Positions 50,826 to 60,400 of a stretch of DNA of 64,000 bases are shown here, piece after piece (position 1 is the first letter of the stretch; each line of letters starts with the position of its first letter). Location of the stretch: positions 1,426,001-1,490,000 of the forward strand of contig JADJEV010000003.1 of assembly GCA_016708905.1 (NCBI GenBank), written 5' to 3'. The translations under genes were made by a program, and so were the position numbers. The notes below the pieces were generated by a model. It was given only the letters and a program-made list of their open reading frames with translations. It made no database searches and was not told the DNA's origin. The DNA comes from Candidatus Methylophosphatis roskildensis. Lineage in GTDB: Bacteria > Pseudomonadota > Gammaproteobacteria > Burkholderiales > Rhodocyclaceae.

Positions 50826-51148
50826 GACGATATCGGCTGCGTGAAGCGGGAACTGGTCCCCCCAGCCTCGGCCGGGCCAACCCACAGCCGGCCGCCATGG
50901 ACTCCGATGATCGGGCGATTGATGGGCAGTCCCATGCCGAGCCCGCTCGACCGGGTGGTAACAGACGGGCCGAAAATCCGCTGCAGCGTCGGCTCGTCGA
51001 GGCTGGGGCCAATGTCGCGCATGGTGACATGCGCCATCGCACAGTAGCTGGCGAAGTGCAGGGTGATCGAGATGGCCTTGGGTTCCACACCAGCATCACG
51101 CGTTGCCTCGAAGTCATTCTTCATGAGGTTCACCAGCATTTTTTCCAC
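50822..51148 (-). pseudogene. Histidine kinase remnant (ATPase domain only)
   Basis: 108 residues from a GTG. It matches only the C-terminal ATPase part of a FixL-like sensor kinase: N box as EKMLVNLMKNDFEA (usual NA is ND), G1 as DIGPSLDEP and G2 as SSGLGMGLPINRPIIGVHGGRLW. The preceding sequence in the same frame (RPRANRLEVE) still resembles the family and then meets a TGA stop at about 51199-51201, so the sensor and phospho-acceptor domains are missing. The vapC remnant lies directly upstream. A kinase truncated by rearrangement is the simplest reading. Confidence 0.7.
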
Positions 51149-51202
51149 CTCAAGCCGGTTGGCGCGCGGACGATACCACCCGACGGGTATCCGGGGGCAG
51201 CT

Positions 51203-51565
51203 TCAGCCGCCGGGCACGAGTGCTCGTGGGAAGCGAAAGGGATTCCGAACCATCAGCCGCCCCCCGATGATTTGTCGATCCTGCACGTCTTCCGATACCA
51301 GAGTCTTGCATCCCGCAAGCAGCGCTGAAGCGGCAATCATCGCGTCATGGATCGAAAGTCGGTGGCGCTCGAGGATCTGCAGACCCAGGTCATCAGTCCC
51401 CTTCTCGATTGGTACGATCGTGCACGCAGCCCGGATCGCTGCCACCTGCACACTCAAAACCCCGCCCGCGGTCAACTCGGCTTCCGCTCGGTCAGCTTTG
51501 GCGGCGTCGACCGAAAGCCGGTAGAGCAGGACATTCGTATCGAAGAATTTTTCACCCGCGCTCAT
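51203..51565 (-). pseudogene. vapC: PIN-domain toxin VapC with an internal deletion
   Basis: 120 residues where relatives have about 140. The start KFFDTNVLLYRLS and the end LSIHDAMIAASALLAGCKTL, SEDVQD and GRLMVRNPF are a clear PIN ribonuclease. Between VLSVQV and AAIRAACTIVP about 20 residues are missing, including the usual NEF motif with a conserved catalytic Glu. The reading frame is intact but the active site should be incomplete. It overlaps the vapB end (ATGA), as expected for a toxin-antitoxin pair. Confidence 0.7.
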
Positions 51566-51787
51566 TGGCTTCGAGGCGGTCGAACTTGAACTCGGCGGGC
51601 AGCCGGCCGCGGAACTTCCTCAGCCGTGCCAACAACTCACGCCCCTCCGGGCGCTTGGATTGACTTCGAACACCCGCGCGCCTGCGACGTGGATCTCGAT
51701 CTCGTCACCCTCCTTGAGCGTGAACGCTTCGACCACTGCCGCAGGTAGCCGCACCGCCAAACTATTACCGCGTCTTGCGACCTGCAT
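51552..51787 (-). pseudogene. vapB: AbrB/SpoVT-type antitoxin VapB, frameshifted
   Basis: The N-terminus from the ATG at 51787 is a normal AbrB-like domain (MQVARRGNSLAVRLPAAVVE, KEGDEIEIHVAGARVFEV). It then leaves the frame and stops at 51620. In another frame the expected C-terminus continues (KRPEGRELLARLRKFRGRLP, then FKFDRLEANERG) and ends at 51552, overlapping the vapC start. A small insertion or deletion near 51660 therefore broke the gene. Upstream, ATCG-TATAT-CGAT at 51821-51833 could be the remaining operator. Confidence 0.75.
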
Positions 51788-51965
51788 GATCGCTACCGAA
51801 CCAAAGATATAGACCAGTGTATCGTATATCGATTGCGCCAATCCGAATGCCGCTCGCATCCAGCATGAATCGAGGCGCGAGCGCGCCCGTCTCGAATCGC
51901 GGGTGGCGCCGCCGCTGCTGCATATCGCATACCCATGCACCCTGACAAGGCAGTGACCGCCGCGC

Positions 51966-52301
51966 CTATACGCTCCGGTCCAGATCGTCCTGCAGGTTTC
52001 TTACACTATCCAGCAGTGCGGCGAACCTGCCGCCGAATTCGGTCAGCCGGTATTCGACGCGCGGCGGTATCTCGGCGTAACTATGCTTGTCGAGAATGCC
52101 GTAGCGCGTCAGCTTGCGCAGGCGCTCGTTGAGCACCTTCGCGCTCAACCCGGGCACGGCATGCTCCATCGCGCCCGGCCGGACGATCCCGTTCCGCACG
52201 AGATGAAGAACGGTCAACGACCATTTGCAGCCAAGGATACTTTCGACCATCCCCGCCACCGCGAATGGCCCGTCCGGCGAAACTTTCTTCTGCTTGTCCA
52301 T
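51966..52301 (-). CDS. HxlR-family winged-helix regulator
   Basis: 111 residues from the ATG at 52301. The HxlR pattern is clear: GCKWSLTVLHLVRNGIVRPGAMEHAVPGLSAKVLNERL with the conserved Cys before KW, then PPRVEYRLTEFG. These are small dimeric DNA-binding proteins, some of them redox- or aldehyde-responsive through that Cys. The gene is divergent from the cytochrome P460 gene across 125 bases, so it may control it; this is inferred from position. Confidence 0.87.
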   Translation of the reverse strand: MDKQKKVSPDGPFAVAGMVESILGCKWSLTVLHLVRNGIVRPGAMEHAVPGLSAKVLNERLRKLTRYGILDKHSYAEIPPRVEYRLTEFGGRFAALLDSVRNLQDDLDRSV

Positions 52302-52426
52302 CAAGAAAATGCACCAATAAGTGAGCCCCTAACCGTTTCGTGCCTGCTTTCTTGCACCCGAATCGCTTGCTAGATTGCCTCGGGCCAACGGTCCGATTTC
52401 AACATACGCGTTCCATGGAGGCAATC

Positions 52427-52906
52427 ATGAGAGCACTCGCAGTTTCCGTTCTACTGGCGACCTGCGCCGGCGCGGCGAGCGCGGAAGGCGCCGCCGATGT
52501 ACCGTACCCTGCCGGCTACCGCGACTGGCATCATGTAAAAAGCATGGTGATCAATCAGGGGCACGCGCTGTACGACGCGTTCGGCGGCATCCGCCACCTC
52601 TACGCCAGCAAGAAGGCGGTGGAGGGCTATGGCAAAGGCAAGTTTCCAGATGGTGCGGTCATCGTCTTCGACCTGCTGGAAGCGAACAGCGCCGACAACG
52701 CCGTGACCGAGGGCGGGCGCAAAGTCGTCGGCGTGATGCACAAGGACCAGCGCAAGTACGCTTCCACCGGCGGCTGGGGTTTCGAGGCGTTCAAGGGCGA
52801 CAGCCGCAGCGACCGCGCCGTGGGCAAGGACGCGGCGACCGCGTGCTACGGATGCCACGCCCCCCAGAAGGACAAGGATTACGTCTTCAGCACCTTGCGC
52901 CGATAA
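52427..52906 (+). CDS. Cytochrome P460 family protein
   Basis: 159 residues from the ATG at 52427, with GGAGG six bases upstream; an ATG at 52415 is less likely. A signal peptide (MRALAVSVLLATCAGAASA) points to the periplasm. The body has the P460 pattern YPAGYRDWHHVKSMV and GGWGFEAFKG, and a c-type heme site CYGCHAP near the C-terminus. Relatives oxidise hydroxylamine or bind NO, but many proteobacterial homologues have no tested activity. It is convergent with the Dab operon, ten bases apart. Confidence 0.85.
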   Translation: MRALAVSVLLATCAGAASAEGAADVPYPAGYRDWHHVKSMVINQGHALYDAFGGIRHLYASKKAVEGYGKGKFPDGAVIVFDLLEANSADNAVTEGGRKVVGVMHKDQRKYASTGGWGFEAFKGDSRSDRAVGKDAATACYGCHAPQKDKDYVFSTLRR

Positions 52907-52916
52907 GTCGCGGAGC

Positions 52917-54407
52917 TCACCCGCCGCGCATGACCCAGGCGCGGGCCGCGGGTGCGATCACGTCCAGCAGCAGCGACGGGAAGAACCCGACGGCGAGGAT
53001 GACGAACGCAAACACGGCCGCCAGCACGAACTCGCCGCGCAGCAGATCGCTCGCCTGCGCCACCGCCGGGTTGGTCAGCGGACCGAAGAAGGCGCGCCGG
53101 ACCATGCCCAGCGCGTAGGCGGCGCCGATCACCATGCCGAATAGCGCGGCGAGTCCGGCCCCGGTGTGGCTGGTCAGCGCCGAGGTCAGGAGCAGCAGCT
53201 CGGCCGGAAATCCGGCGGTACCCGGTACGCCGATGCTACTCAGGGTGAATAGCAGGAAGAACCCGGCCAGCCGGGGCATCGTGCTCACGGCGCCGCCGAG
53301 GCTGCGGGTATCGGTGGATCCGGTACGCCGGTGCAGGATGCCGGTGAGCAGGAACAAGCCGCCGGCGGCGAGCGTGAAGTTGAGCGTCTGTAGCACCGCC
53401 CCCTGCAGGCCCTGGACGCTGAACGAAGCAATTCCCAGCACCACCAGCCCGACGTGGCTCACCCCCGCATAAGCGAGCGTGCGGCGCAGGTTGCTCTGCG
53501 CCAGCGCCGCCACCGCGCCGGCCAGGAGGCCGATCGTCCCCAGCCCCGCGAGCAGCCAGTGCAGGTCGCGCGCCGCCGCCGGGGCGAGCGGAACCGCGAA
53601 ACGGATGAGTCCATACACGCCGAGCTTGAGGCCGACGAACAGTGCACCGACGGCGACCGGCCCCTCCAGCGCGACGCCGGGCAGCCATGTATGCAAAGGG
53701 AATAGCGGTGTCTTGGCGGCGAAGCCGAGCAGCAGCAGCACGAACACGATGAGCTGGAGCCGGGGCGCGACCGGCGTCTCGAGCAGCGTCGGCAGATCGA
53801 AGGCGAGCCCCGCGGGCAGCGCCACGCCGCTGGCTGCGGCGTGATTGAACGCCAGCACGACGAACGCGAGCAGCAAGGGGACGCCACTGCCGAGCATGAC
53901 CAGGGTGTATTTCGAGGCAACGAAGCGCCGCTTCGGCCCCACTCCCCACAGGCTCACCAGGAAGTACAGCGGGACCAGCGACAACTCCCAGAAAAGGAAG
54001 AAGAGCAGCGTGTCGAGCGCGCAGAAGACGCCTACGGTGGCCGCCAGTTGCAGCAACAGCAGGCTGAAGTAGAGCCGCGGCATGACGCGCGCGCTGTTCC
54101 ACGAGGCCACGATAACGCCCGCGAACAGCAGCGCGGTGAGCGGCAAAAACAACACCGAGATGCCGTCGACGCCGACCAGGAACTGGACGTTCAACGTGGG
54201 AATCCATTCACTCCGCTCGACCTGCTGGAAGCCCGGGTCGGCGGCGTCGAAGGCGGCCACCACCGCCGCAGCAAGGGCCAACTCGAGCGCCGCCGCGGCC
54301 AGCGCCAGCACGCGAGCAGCGCGCTCCCTCGGCCATAACCAGATCAGCGCGGCCGCAGCCACCGGCGTCAGCAACAGCAAACTCAACAGCGGAATACGGT
54401 CCATCAT
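52917..54407 (-). CDS. NuoM-like proton-translocating subunit of the Dab operon
   Basis: 496 residues, about 14 membrane segments. The ATG at 54407 overlaps the preceding stop by four bases; the long open frame beyond is a shadow. Antiporter-type residues are present: Glu in LFFLFWELSLVPLYF (TM5), Lys in GFAAKTPLFPLHTWLPG (TM7), Lys in GLKLGVYGLIRF (TM8), and the TM11-12 region. It resembles NuoM/MrpD and is not near complex I genes. As the last gene of the DabA operon it is likely part of that membrane complex. Confidence 0.85.
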   Translation of the reverse strand: MMDRIPLLSLLLLTPVAAAALIWLWPRERAARVLALAAAALELALAAAVVAAFDAADPGFQQVERSEWIPTLNVQFLVGVDGISVLFLPLTALLFAGVIVASWNSARVMPRLYFSLLLLQLAATVGVFCALDTLLFFLFWELSLVPLYFLVSLWGVGPKRRFVASKYTLVMLGSGVPLLLAFVVLAFNHAAASGVALPAGLAFDLPTLLETPVAPRLQLIVFVLLLLGFAAKTPLFPLHTWLPGVALEGPVAVGALFVGLKLGVYGLIRFAVPLAPAAARDLHWLLAGLGTIGLLAGAVAALAQSNLRRTLAYAGVSHVGLVVLGIASFSVQGLQGAVLQTLNFTLAAGGLFLLTGILHRRTGSTDTRSLGGAVSTMPRLAGFFLLFTLSSIGVPGTAGFPAELLLLTSALTSHTGAGLAALFGMVIGAAYALGMVRRAFFGPLTNPAVAQASDLLRGEFVLAAVFAFVILAVGFFPSLLLDVIAPAARAWVMRGG

Positions 54408-55921
54408 TCGGGCCCGAACTGCGCGCTCAACAGCCGCAGCGGCGCCTCGATCAGATCGAGCCAGGGATCGAGCCAGAATCCGATCACGAGTTGCAGCACG
54501 ATCACCGCCGCGGCCAGCGCGGTTTCCATGACGCTGGCGCGCTCGATGACGAGCGATTGAAGGCGGTCGGGCCGCGCGCGCAGGAAGGCGCGCTGAAAAG
54601 CCAGCAGCAGGAAACCGGCGGCAAGCACGTTGCCGAGCGCCGAGGCCACCGTGAGCAGCGCGCCGTAGCGCGCGATTGAGGCCTCGAGTACCAGGTGCAC
54701 GGCGTCGAAGCCTGGTGTGCCGGGCATGCCCACGATCGCCAGTCCGGAAACGAGAAAGGCCGCGCCGATCAGCGGCAGCCGGTCGAACAAGCCGCCCAGC
54801 TCGGCCATCGCGGTGGTGCCGGTGCGGCGGAACACGAACCCGACCATGAACAGCATCGTCGTCGCCGCCAGGCCGAAATTCACCGACAGCAGCAGCGCGC
54901 CCTGCAGCGCCGTCCGATGCAAGGTGAATAGGCCGATCACCGCCAGGCTGGTGTGGCTGATCACCGCGAAAGCCAGCAGGCGCCGCAGGTCGGTCTGCAG
55001 GAAGGCGAGCACCGCAGCGTAGAAGACGCCGGCCGCGGCAAATCCGACGGCATAGAAGTGCCAGGTGTCGACGGCTTGCGGCAGCACCGGAAAAACGAAG
55101 CGCACCATGCCGTAGAGGCCGATCTTGATGCCGAGCAGGAAGGTCGGCCCGATCGCCAGGTTGCCGTGCTGGGCGACGATGGGCAGCCACCCATGGAAGG
55201 GGAACAAGGGCGTGCGCACACCCAGCCCGTAGAAGAGCAGGAAGAAGGCCACCGCGCCGAGCGTCCCGGTAAGCGGCAGCCCAACCAGGTCGACCAGGTC
55301 GAAACTCCAGTGCCCGCCGCGCAGGTCGGCGTGGGCCCAGCCGAGGATCAGCGTCCCCGCCAGCAGGAGCAGTAGCCCGGTTCCCTGGAAATGGTAAAAG
55401 CGCGCCAGGGCTTGGCCCTTCTCCGCCGTGCTCGCCCAGCGCCACAGCAGGTAGCCCAGACAGCCGAGTTCCACGGCGCCGGCGAGCACGAACCACATCA
55501 GGTTGATCGTCGCCAGCGCCGACATCAGCACCGCCTCGACACCGAGAATGGTGGCCAGCAGAAAGACCTGGTCGGGTAGCCGGCGCTCCGCGGCATACAC
55601 GGTAAGCAGCAGCGTAAGCACGGCGCACAGCACGACGAAGAGAACGGTCACACCATCGGCCGCCGCGTGGTAGCCGAGCGGGCCGAGCAGATCGATACGT
55701 TCGGCGAGCTGCAACGCCGGGGAGTCGCGCTCGAGCGTGCGGTAGAGCAGCACAGCGAGCCCCACTTCGAGCCCCGCGAGTGCCTGGCCCAAATACACGG
55801 CCCAGGCGTGCCGGCGCAGCAGCGCCAGGATCAGCGCGCCGAGCAGCGGCAACACCTGCAGCGCCCCGAGCAGCGGGAACGGCGCCTGGGTGGACCAGTG
55901 AATCACTTGCAGAGCGCTCAC
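54404..55921 (-). CDS. NuoN/NuoM-like membrane subunit with altered channel residues
   Basis: 505 residues, about 14 membrane segments, starting at a GTG that overlaps the upstream stop (GTGA). The fold is that of a NuoM/NuoN-type subunit (YGLGVRTPLFPFHGWLP, GIKIGLYGMVRF). Two positions differ from its operon partners: the FWE motif of TM5 reads AVE (Glu kept, Trp lost), and the TM7 Lys that normally precedes TPLFP is Arg. It may be less competent for proton transfer or have a structural role. It lies between the NuoL-like and second NuoM-like genes. Confidence 0.8.
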   Translation of the reverse strand: MSALQVIHWSTQAPFPLLGALQVLPLLGALILALLRRHAWAVYLGQALAGLEVGLAVLLYRTLERDSPALQLAERIDLLGPLGYHAAADGVTVLFVVLCAVLTLLLTVYAAERRLPDQVFLLATILGVEAVLMSALATINLMWFVLAGAVELGCLGYLLWRWASTAEKGQALARFYHFQGTGLLLLLAGTLILGWAHADLRGGHWSFDLVDLVGLPLTGTLGAVAFFLLFYGLGVRTPLFPFHGWLPIVAQHGNLAIGPTFLLGIKIGLYGMVRFVFPVLPQAVDTWHFYAVGFAAAGVFYAAVLAFLQTDLRRLLAFAVISHTSLAVIGLFTLHRTALQGALLLSVNFGLAATTMLFMVGFVFRRTGTTAMAELGGLFDRLPLIGAAFLVSGLAIVGMPGTPGFDAVHLVLEASIARYGALLTVASALGNVLAAGFLLLAFQRAFLRARPDRLQSLVIERASVMETALAAAVIVLQLVIGFWLDPWLDLIEAPLRLLSAQFGPE

Positions 55922-57429
55922 AGTATCACCACGAAAGTCACCATCACCAGCAGTAGCAGGTAGCGCGGCCGCTCCAGCAGCGCCTCGATCGCCTGCAGGT
56001 ATTCGCCGACACGCCTCAGCAACTGCCCCAGGCGCCCACCCTCGCCTTCCATCAAGAGCCGTGCCTCGAAGCGGGCCAAGCCGCGGCTAAGCGATTCGAG
56101 TCCCCAGCCAAGCGCGCCGTAGCCACGTGCCACCTCGTCCGCGCGCTCGTCGCGCCCGGTCTCGCCCCTGCCGATGAGCCGGTCCACCACCTGTTCGTCA
56201 AAAGCGTTCACATCACGCCCGAGGCCGCGCGTCGGACGCACCAGCAGCCAGTCGGCGGCGGGCTCGAGCCAGAATCGCTCTAGCGCCGCGGTGTACAGCC
56301 GGCGCCGGCGTCCGAGCCAGGATGAAACCGGCCGCGTCGGGCCATCGAGCAGGTGCATGTAGGACGGCGCGAGCAGGAACTGATAGGCGCGCCAGCTCGC
56401 GTGCAAAGCCAGGTGCCACGCCGCAAGGTCGAACCAGCCCAGCCCGCACCACAGGAACATCAAGCCAACCTGGGTCGTCGTGGCGAAGGTGAGCGCGCTC
56501 TTGACATCGGTCTGGGTGAGTCCCGAAAGCCAGCCGTAGAGCGCACTCGCCAGACCGAGCAAGACGAGCAGCGCCATCAACGCGGGTGCCCGGATCAGCA
56601 GCGGCTCGATGCGGATCAGCAGAAAGACACCGGCATGGACCATGAGCGCGCCGTAGAAGATCGCCGAGGACGGCGTCGGCCCTTCGAGTGCGCGCGCGAT
56701 CCAGGGCGCGAACGGCACCTGGGCTGACTTCGCCAGCGCCGCGACGACGAAGCCGAACGCCATCAGCCCGGCCGCGAGCGTGTCGAGCGCGCCCACACCG
56801 GCCGCGAAGCCTGGCCATTCGGCGGTGCCGACCCAGTGGAAGGTGGCGGCAATGCCGACGATGAAACCGGCATCGCCGATGCGGTTGGTGACGAAGGCGC
56901 GCACGGCGTTCTCGCTCGCGCTCGCGCGCTCCCACGCATAGCCGATAAGCAGGTAGGAGCTGACCCCGGCCAGTTCCCAGCCGACGAAGGCGAGCGCGCT
57001 GTTGCCGGCGAGCACCAGGGTCAGCATCCCCGCCGCGAACAGGCTCAAGCCGAAGAAGTAGCGGTGGAAGCCGGGTTCGCGGTGCATGTAGTTGACCGAG
57101 AAGCGCAAGGTCAGAAACGCGATCAGCGCCACCAGGGTGCCGAACCCCAGGCTCAGGGCGTCGAGCGTGAAGCTCAGCGGGATCTCGAAGCGCCCGGCCG
57201 AAAACCAGGTGCCGAGCCGCACTTGGCCGGGCGCGCCGTGAACCACGGCCAGGCCGTCGAGCAGCAGCATGACCAGCAGCGCCAGCGCGCCGCCGACGAC
57301 GGCGATGCGCGCGCTCGGCCGCTCCGCGGCGTCGCCGTCGTGGCGCCGGAAAGTCAGCGCGGCGCCGATCAGTAGTGCAGCCGCCAGCGGTGCCAGCGGG
57401 ACGATCGCAACCAGTGCGGCGGGGTTCAT
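55918..57429 (-). CDS. dabB: NuoL-like subunit, DabB type
   Basis: 503 residues, ATG immediately after the dabA stop. NuoL/MrpA-type core: FTLDALSLGFGTLVALIAFLTL, WELAGVSSYLLIGYAWER (TM5 Glu), ALAKSAQVPFAPWIARALEGPTPSSA (TM7 Lys) and LTQTDVKSALTFATTTQVG. The C-terminus has an amphipathic, Arg-rich segment (about 350-470) and a final hydrophobic helix, shorter than the long arm of complex I NuoL. DabB-type proteins pair with DabA to couple ion flow to CO2/bicarbonate capture. The symbol is given for its position beside DabA. Confidence 0.85.
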   Translation of the reverse strand: MNPAALVAIVPLAPLAAALLIGAALTFRRHDGDAAERPSARIAVVGGALALLVMLLLDGLAVVHGAPGQVRLGTWFSAGRFEIPLSFTLDALSLGFGTLVALIAFLTLRFSVNYMHREPGFHRYFFGLSLFAAGMLTLVLAGNSALAFVGWELAGVSSYLLIGYAWERASASENAVRAFVTNRIGDAGFIVGIAATFHWVGTAEWPGFAAGVGALDTLAAGLMAFGFVVAALAKSAQVPFAPWIARALEGPTPSSAIFYGALMVHAGVFLLIRIEPLLIRAPALMALLVLLGLASALYGWLSGLTQTDVKSALTFATTTQVGLMFLWCGLGWFDLAAWHLALHASWRAYQFLLAPSYMHLLDGPTRPVSSWLGRRRRLYTAALERFWLEPAADWLLVRPTRGLGRDVNAFDEQVVDRLIGRGETGRDERADEVARGYGALGWGLESLSRGLARFEARLLMEGEGGRLGQLLRRVGEYLQAIEALLERPRYLLLLVMVTFVVIL

Positions 57430-60400
57430 CTAGACCGCCTCGCGCACCGCGCGCCGGATCAGCGCCGGCGCCAGGGCGTCGACGTGCCCCGCGTACCAGT
57501 CCGCCGAGCGCTCGACCACCGGTAGCGGCGCGCCGTTCCCCTGCCAGCGTACCCAACCGCTGTCGGGCTCGAAGAAGTGCATTTCCTCGCTGTCGGGATC
57601 CTTCGCCGCGAGCTGCACCCAGCCGTTGCCGACCAGCTCGGCCAGTGCCGGCTGGCGCGCCGTGATGGCGGAGAGGATTTCCGGCCGATGCTCGGCCACG
57701 ATCAGCAGACGCATCGCCTCGTGAATCTCGACCATCTGGCGCGGCAGCCCGGTGCGCAGGTCGGAACTCGCACCCTCCATCACACCGAGCAAACCGGCGA
57801 TGTTCTGGACCACCTTGGTGCCGCAGCCGTAGTGCTCGTTGTTCACGGTCGAGAAGTAGTACTCGAGGCTGATGCCGGCGCCCACAGGCCCGGCCGCGAG
57901 CAGGATCGCCTCCAGCACCTGGCCTTCGGGATCGGCGGTCGGATCGTAGGAAATCAGGAAGCTGCGCCGATCGAAGAAGGCGCCGCGGCTCATCGAGCGG
58001 CGTCCGATCAAGGCGCAGGCGTTGGTGACATGGCCGAGCTCCGGCCGCGCCTGGGAGAAATCGAACGAACGCTCGACCACATGGCGCCGCGCGCGCGCCG
58101 GCGCGGGGGCGGCCGGCGCCGACGCGAAGCGCCGGCAGCGCTCGCGCGCATGCTCGGCGGCCGCCGCGGCCAGATCGGCATCGAGCTTTGCGAGTGCCGG
58201 CGCCAGAGCCGGCGGCAGTCCGCCGGCGTCGAACCAGGTCAGGGCACTGCTGGCGGTATTGCTGTGGCCGCCGAGAAACCAGGTCGTGGGCGGGATATGC
58301 ACGCCGCGCTCGTAGAGGATGGCTCGCACTTCCGGCCGATTGGCCATGGCTGCGAACAGGCGCGCATTGGGGCCGCCGTGGCGCCCGGAACAGGCGCCAC
58401 AATCGTAGGCCGCCATGTGCGGGTTGTTCTCGCTGCTCGAACCGTGGCCGAACACCGCGACCAGCGGGGCAAACCCTGAGGTCAGCCCCATCGTGCGCAA
58501 CAGGCCGTGCACCCGATCCGCCTGCTCCGCGTCGGTGAATCCGAAGCGCGGTTGCTCGGGCGTGGCCGGCGCACTCTTCGCGGGAGCCGAGAACGCGACC
58601 TCGGTCGCCACTGCGATGTCATAGCTGCGGCGCAGCCGCGCCACCAGCGAGCCGATGCGCGCCGGAGCCAGCACTTTTCCACATAACGCGAGCAACGCCG
58701 CGGGCGCGGCGGCGGCGGATAGCACAGCCGCGGAGAGGACACCTCGACGCGTGCCTTGGGTTAGCAGCGCCTTCCAGCGCAGTCGGCGGCGGCGCCGGCG
58801 TTCGTGCCGCGCCAACAATGTGTCGGCGCCGGGCTGCGCCACCTCGCGTGCCTCGTGCGCCGGCGTCACCACGATCGGGCACAGCGGCGTCACCGTGGTG
58901 TCGTCGAGCCCGCGCCAATTCACGGCGACACCGAAGAAGCCCGCCGCGCCGAGAGTTTCCAGCGCCGGATTGATCTCTTCGAGATGGCGGCGCAGACCCT
59001 CCTCGCGGTCGTCCATGCAGAACACGAGTTGGGCTTCGGGCACCCCTGACGCTGCCGCGTGACCGTGGTTGGCGGCGAGCGCCGCAAGCACCTGGTCGCG
59101 GTAGTGGCGCTCGTAGGCCAGCAGCCAGACATAGCCCGCGCTCTCCGGGTCGAGCCGGTGCAAGCAACCGAGTAGTTCGCGCGCACCCGCGGCGCCGATC
59201 GCGCGAAGCGCGGCGCCTGGCAGTGCGAGGTGCTGCGCGAGCCGGAACAGCGGCCAGGCGCTGCGCTGGGGCGAAATCGCCTCATGCTCGCCAACCCCCG
59301 GATGGCTGCGCCAGGCAGCGACCAGTGCCGCCGCCTGCTGCCAGTCGGCATCGCCGAGCAGCTCGACCGAGAATGTCGCCTGCTGCGTCAGTCCGCGCGC
59401 CAGCCGCAGCAAGTGCTCGGGCAGACGCTCGCTGTAGAGCGCATGGCGCACCAAGAGCTCAGCCGGGTGGCGACGGAAATACGCGCTCAGGGCAGGCAAG
59501 CTGGGCGCGCTGCGCCAACGCCGTCGGCATATGCCGTGGGCGAACAGGCGGCCGAGCACCAGGCGCACCGCCAACTGATCGATCAGGCTCACCGGCACCG
59601 CGTCGGCGCCACCGTAGCCCGGATGATGCTGGCGCCATAGGTACATCCCGGCCCAGCCCGGCAGTTCGAGCGCGAGCCGCTCCAGATAGCACGGCCATTT
59701 CTCCTCCGGTAGCCCGAGCAGGCGCAGCTCGTCCAGCAGCGCGTCGAGTGCGTCTTCGGGCAGGCCGCCGACGACCTCGCGCCACTCGGGCAGATCGACC
59801 AGACCCCAAACCAGATCGCACTCGACGCTGGATCGCCAGGCGGCATAGAAGCCGCGGCCGCGCGCTGGGTTGTGCCAGACGGCCAGCCCCTGGTCGATAT
59901 GGGCGGCGAGGTGTCGCACCAGGGCGGCGTGCACATGCGTCATCAGGTCGGCGCCGGTCAGCGCGCGCAGCAGATCGCGCAGGGTCCAATCCACACCCAC
60001 GCGCTCGATCAAACGTTCGCGCAAGTCCTCCGCCTCGGCGTCGAGCGCGGCGGCATGCGCATCCGCCATGGGTTCGAAGTCCTGATCGGCTTCGGTCAGA
60101 TCTTCGGGATGGGGCCGCGCCTGGTCGAGCCCGAGCACGTCGAGACAGGCGGACCAGAGATCGGCGATGGCCGCGCCTTCGGCTGCCTGTGCGCGGCCGA
60201 GCAGCGCGGCGCGCGGCGCGGCCGGCACGTCGGCCTGGAAGCGCTCGCCGGCGTGGAGATCCTCCAGCTCGAAGTGCAAGCGCTCGGCGCTGATCGCATC
60301 GAGTGGGTGGAGCAGTGCGGCCAGGTACACGTCCTCCCGCCGCAACCCTTCCGCGCCTTCCGGCGGCACTGCGTCGGGAGCCGCCAGATTCAGCGGCTCG

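Noticed and set aside
51552..51787. Intact vapB with an unusual C-terminus
   Set aside because: The expected C-terminal sequence is present in another frame immediately downstream, so a frameshift is the better explanation.
56213..58402. 729-codon minus-strand frame overlapping dabA and dabB
   Set aside because: Frameshifted shadow spanning two real genes, rich in Arg and Ala as expected for high-GC shadows.
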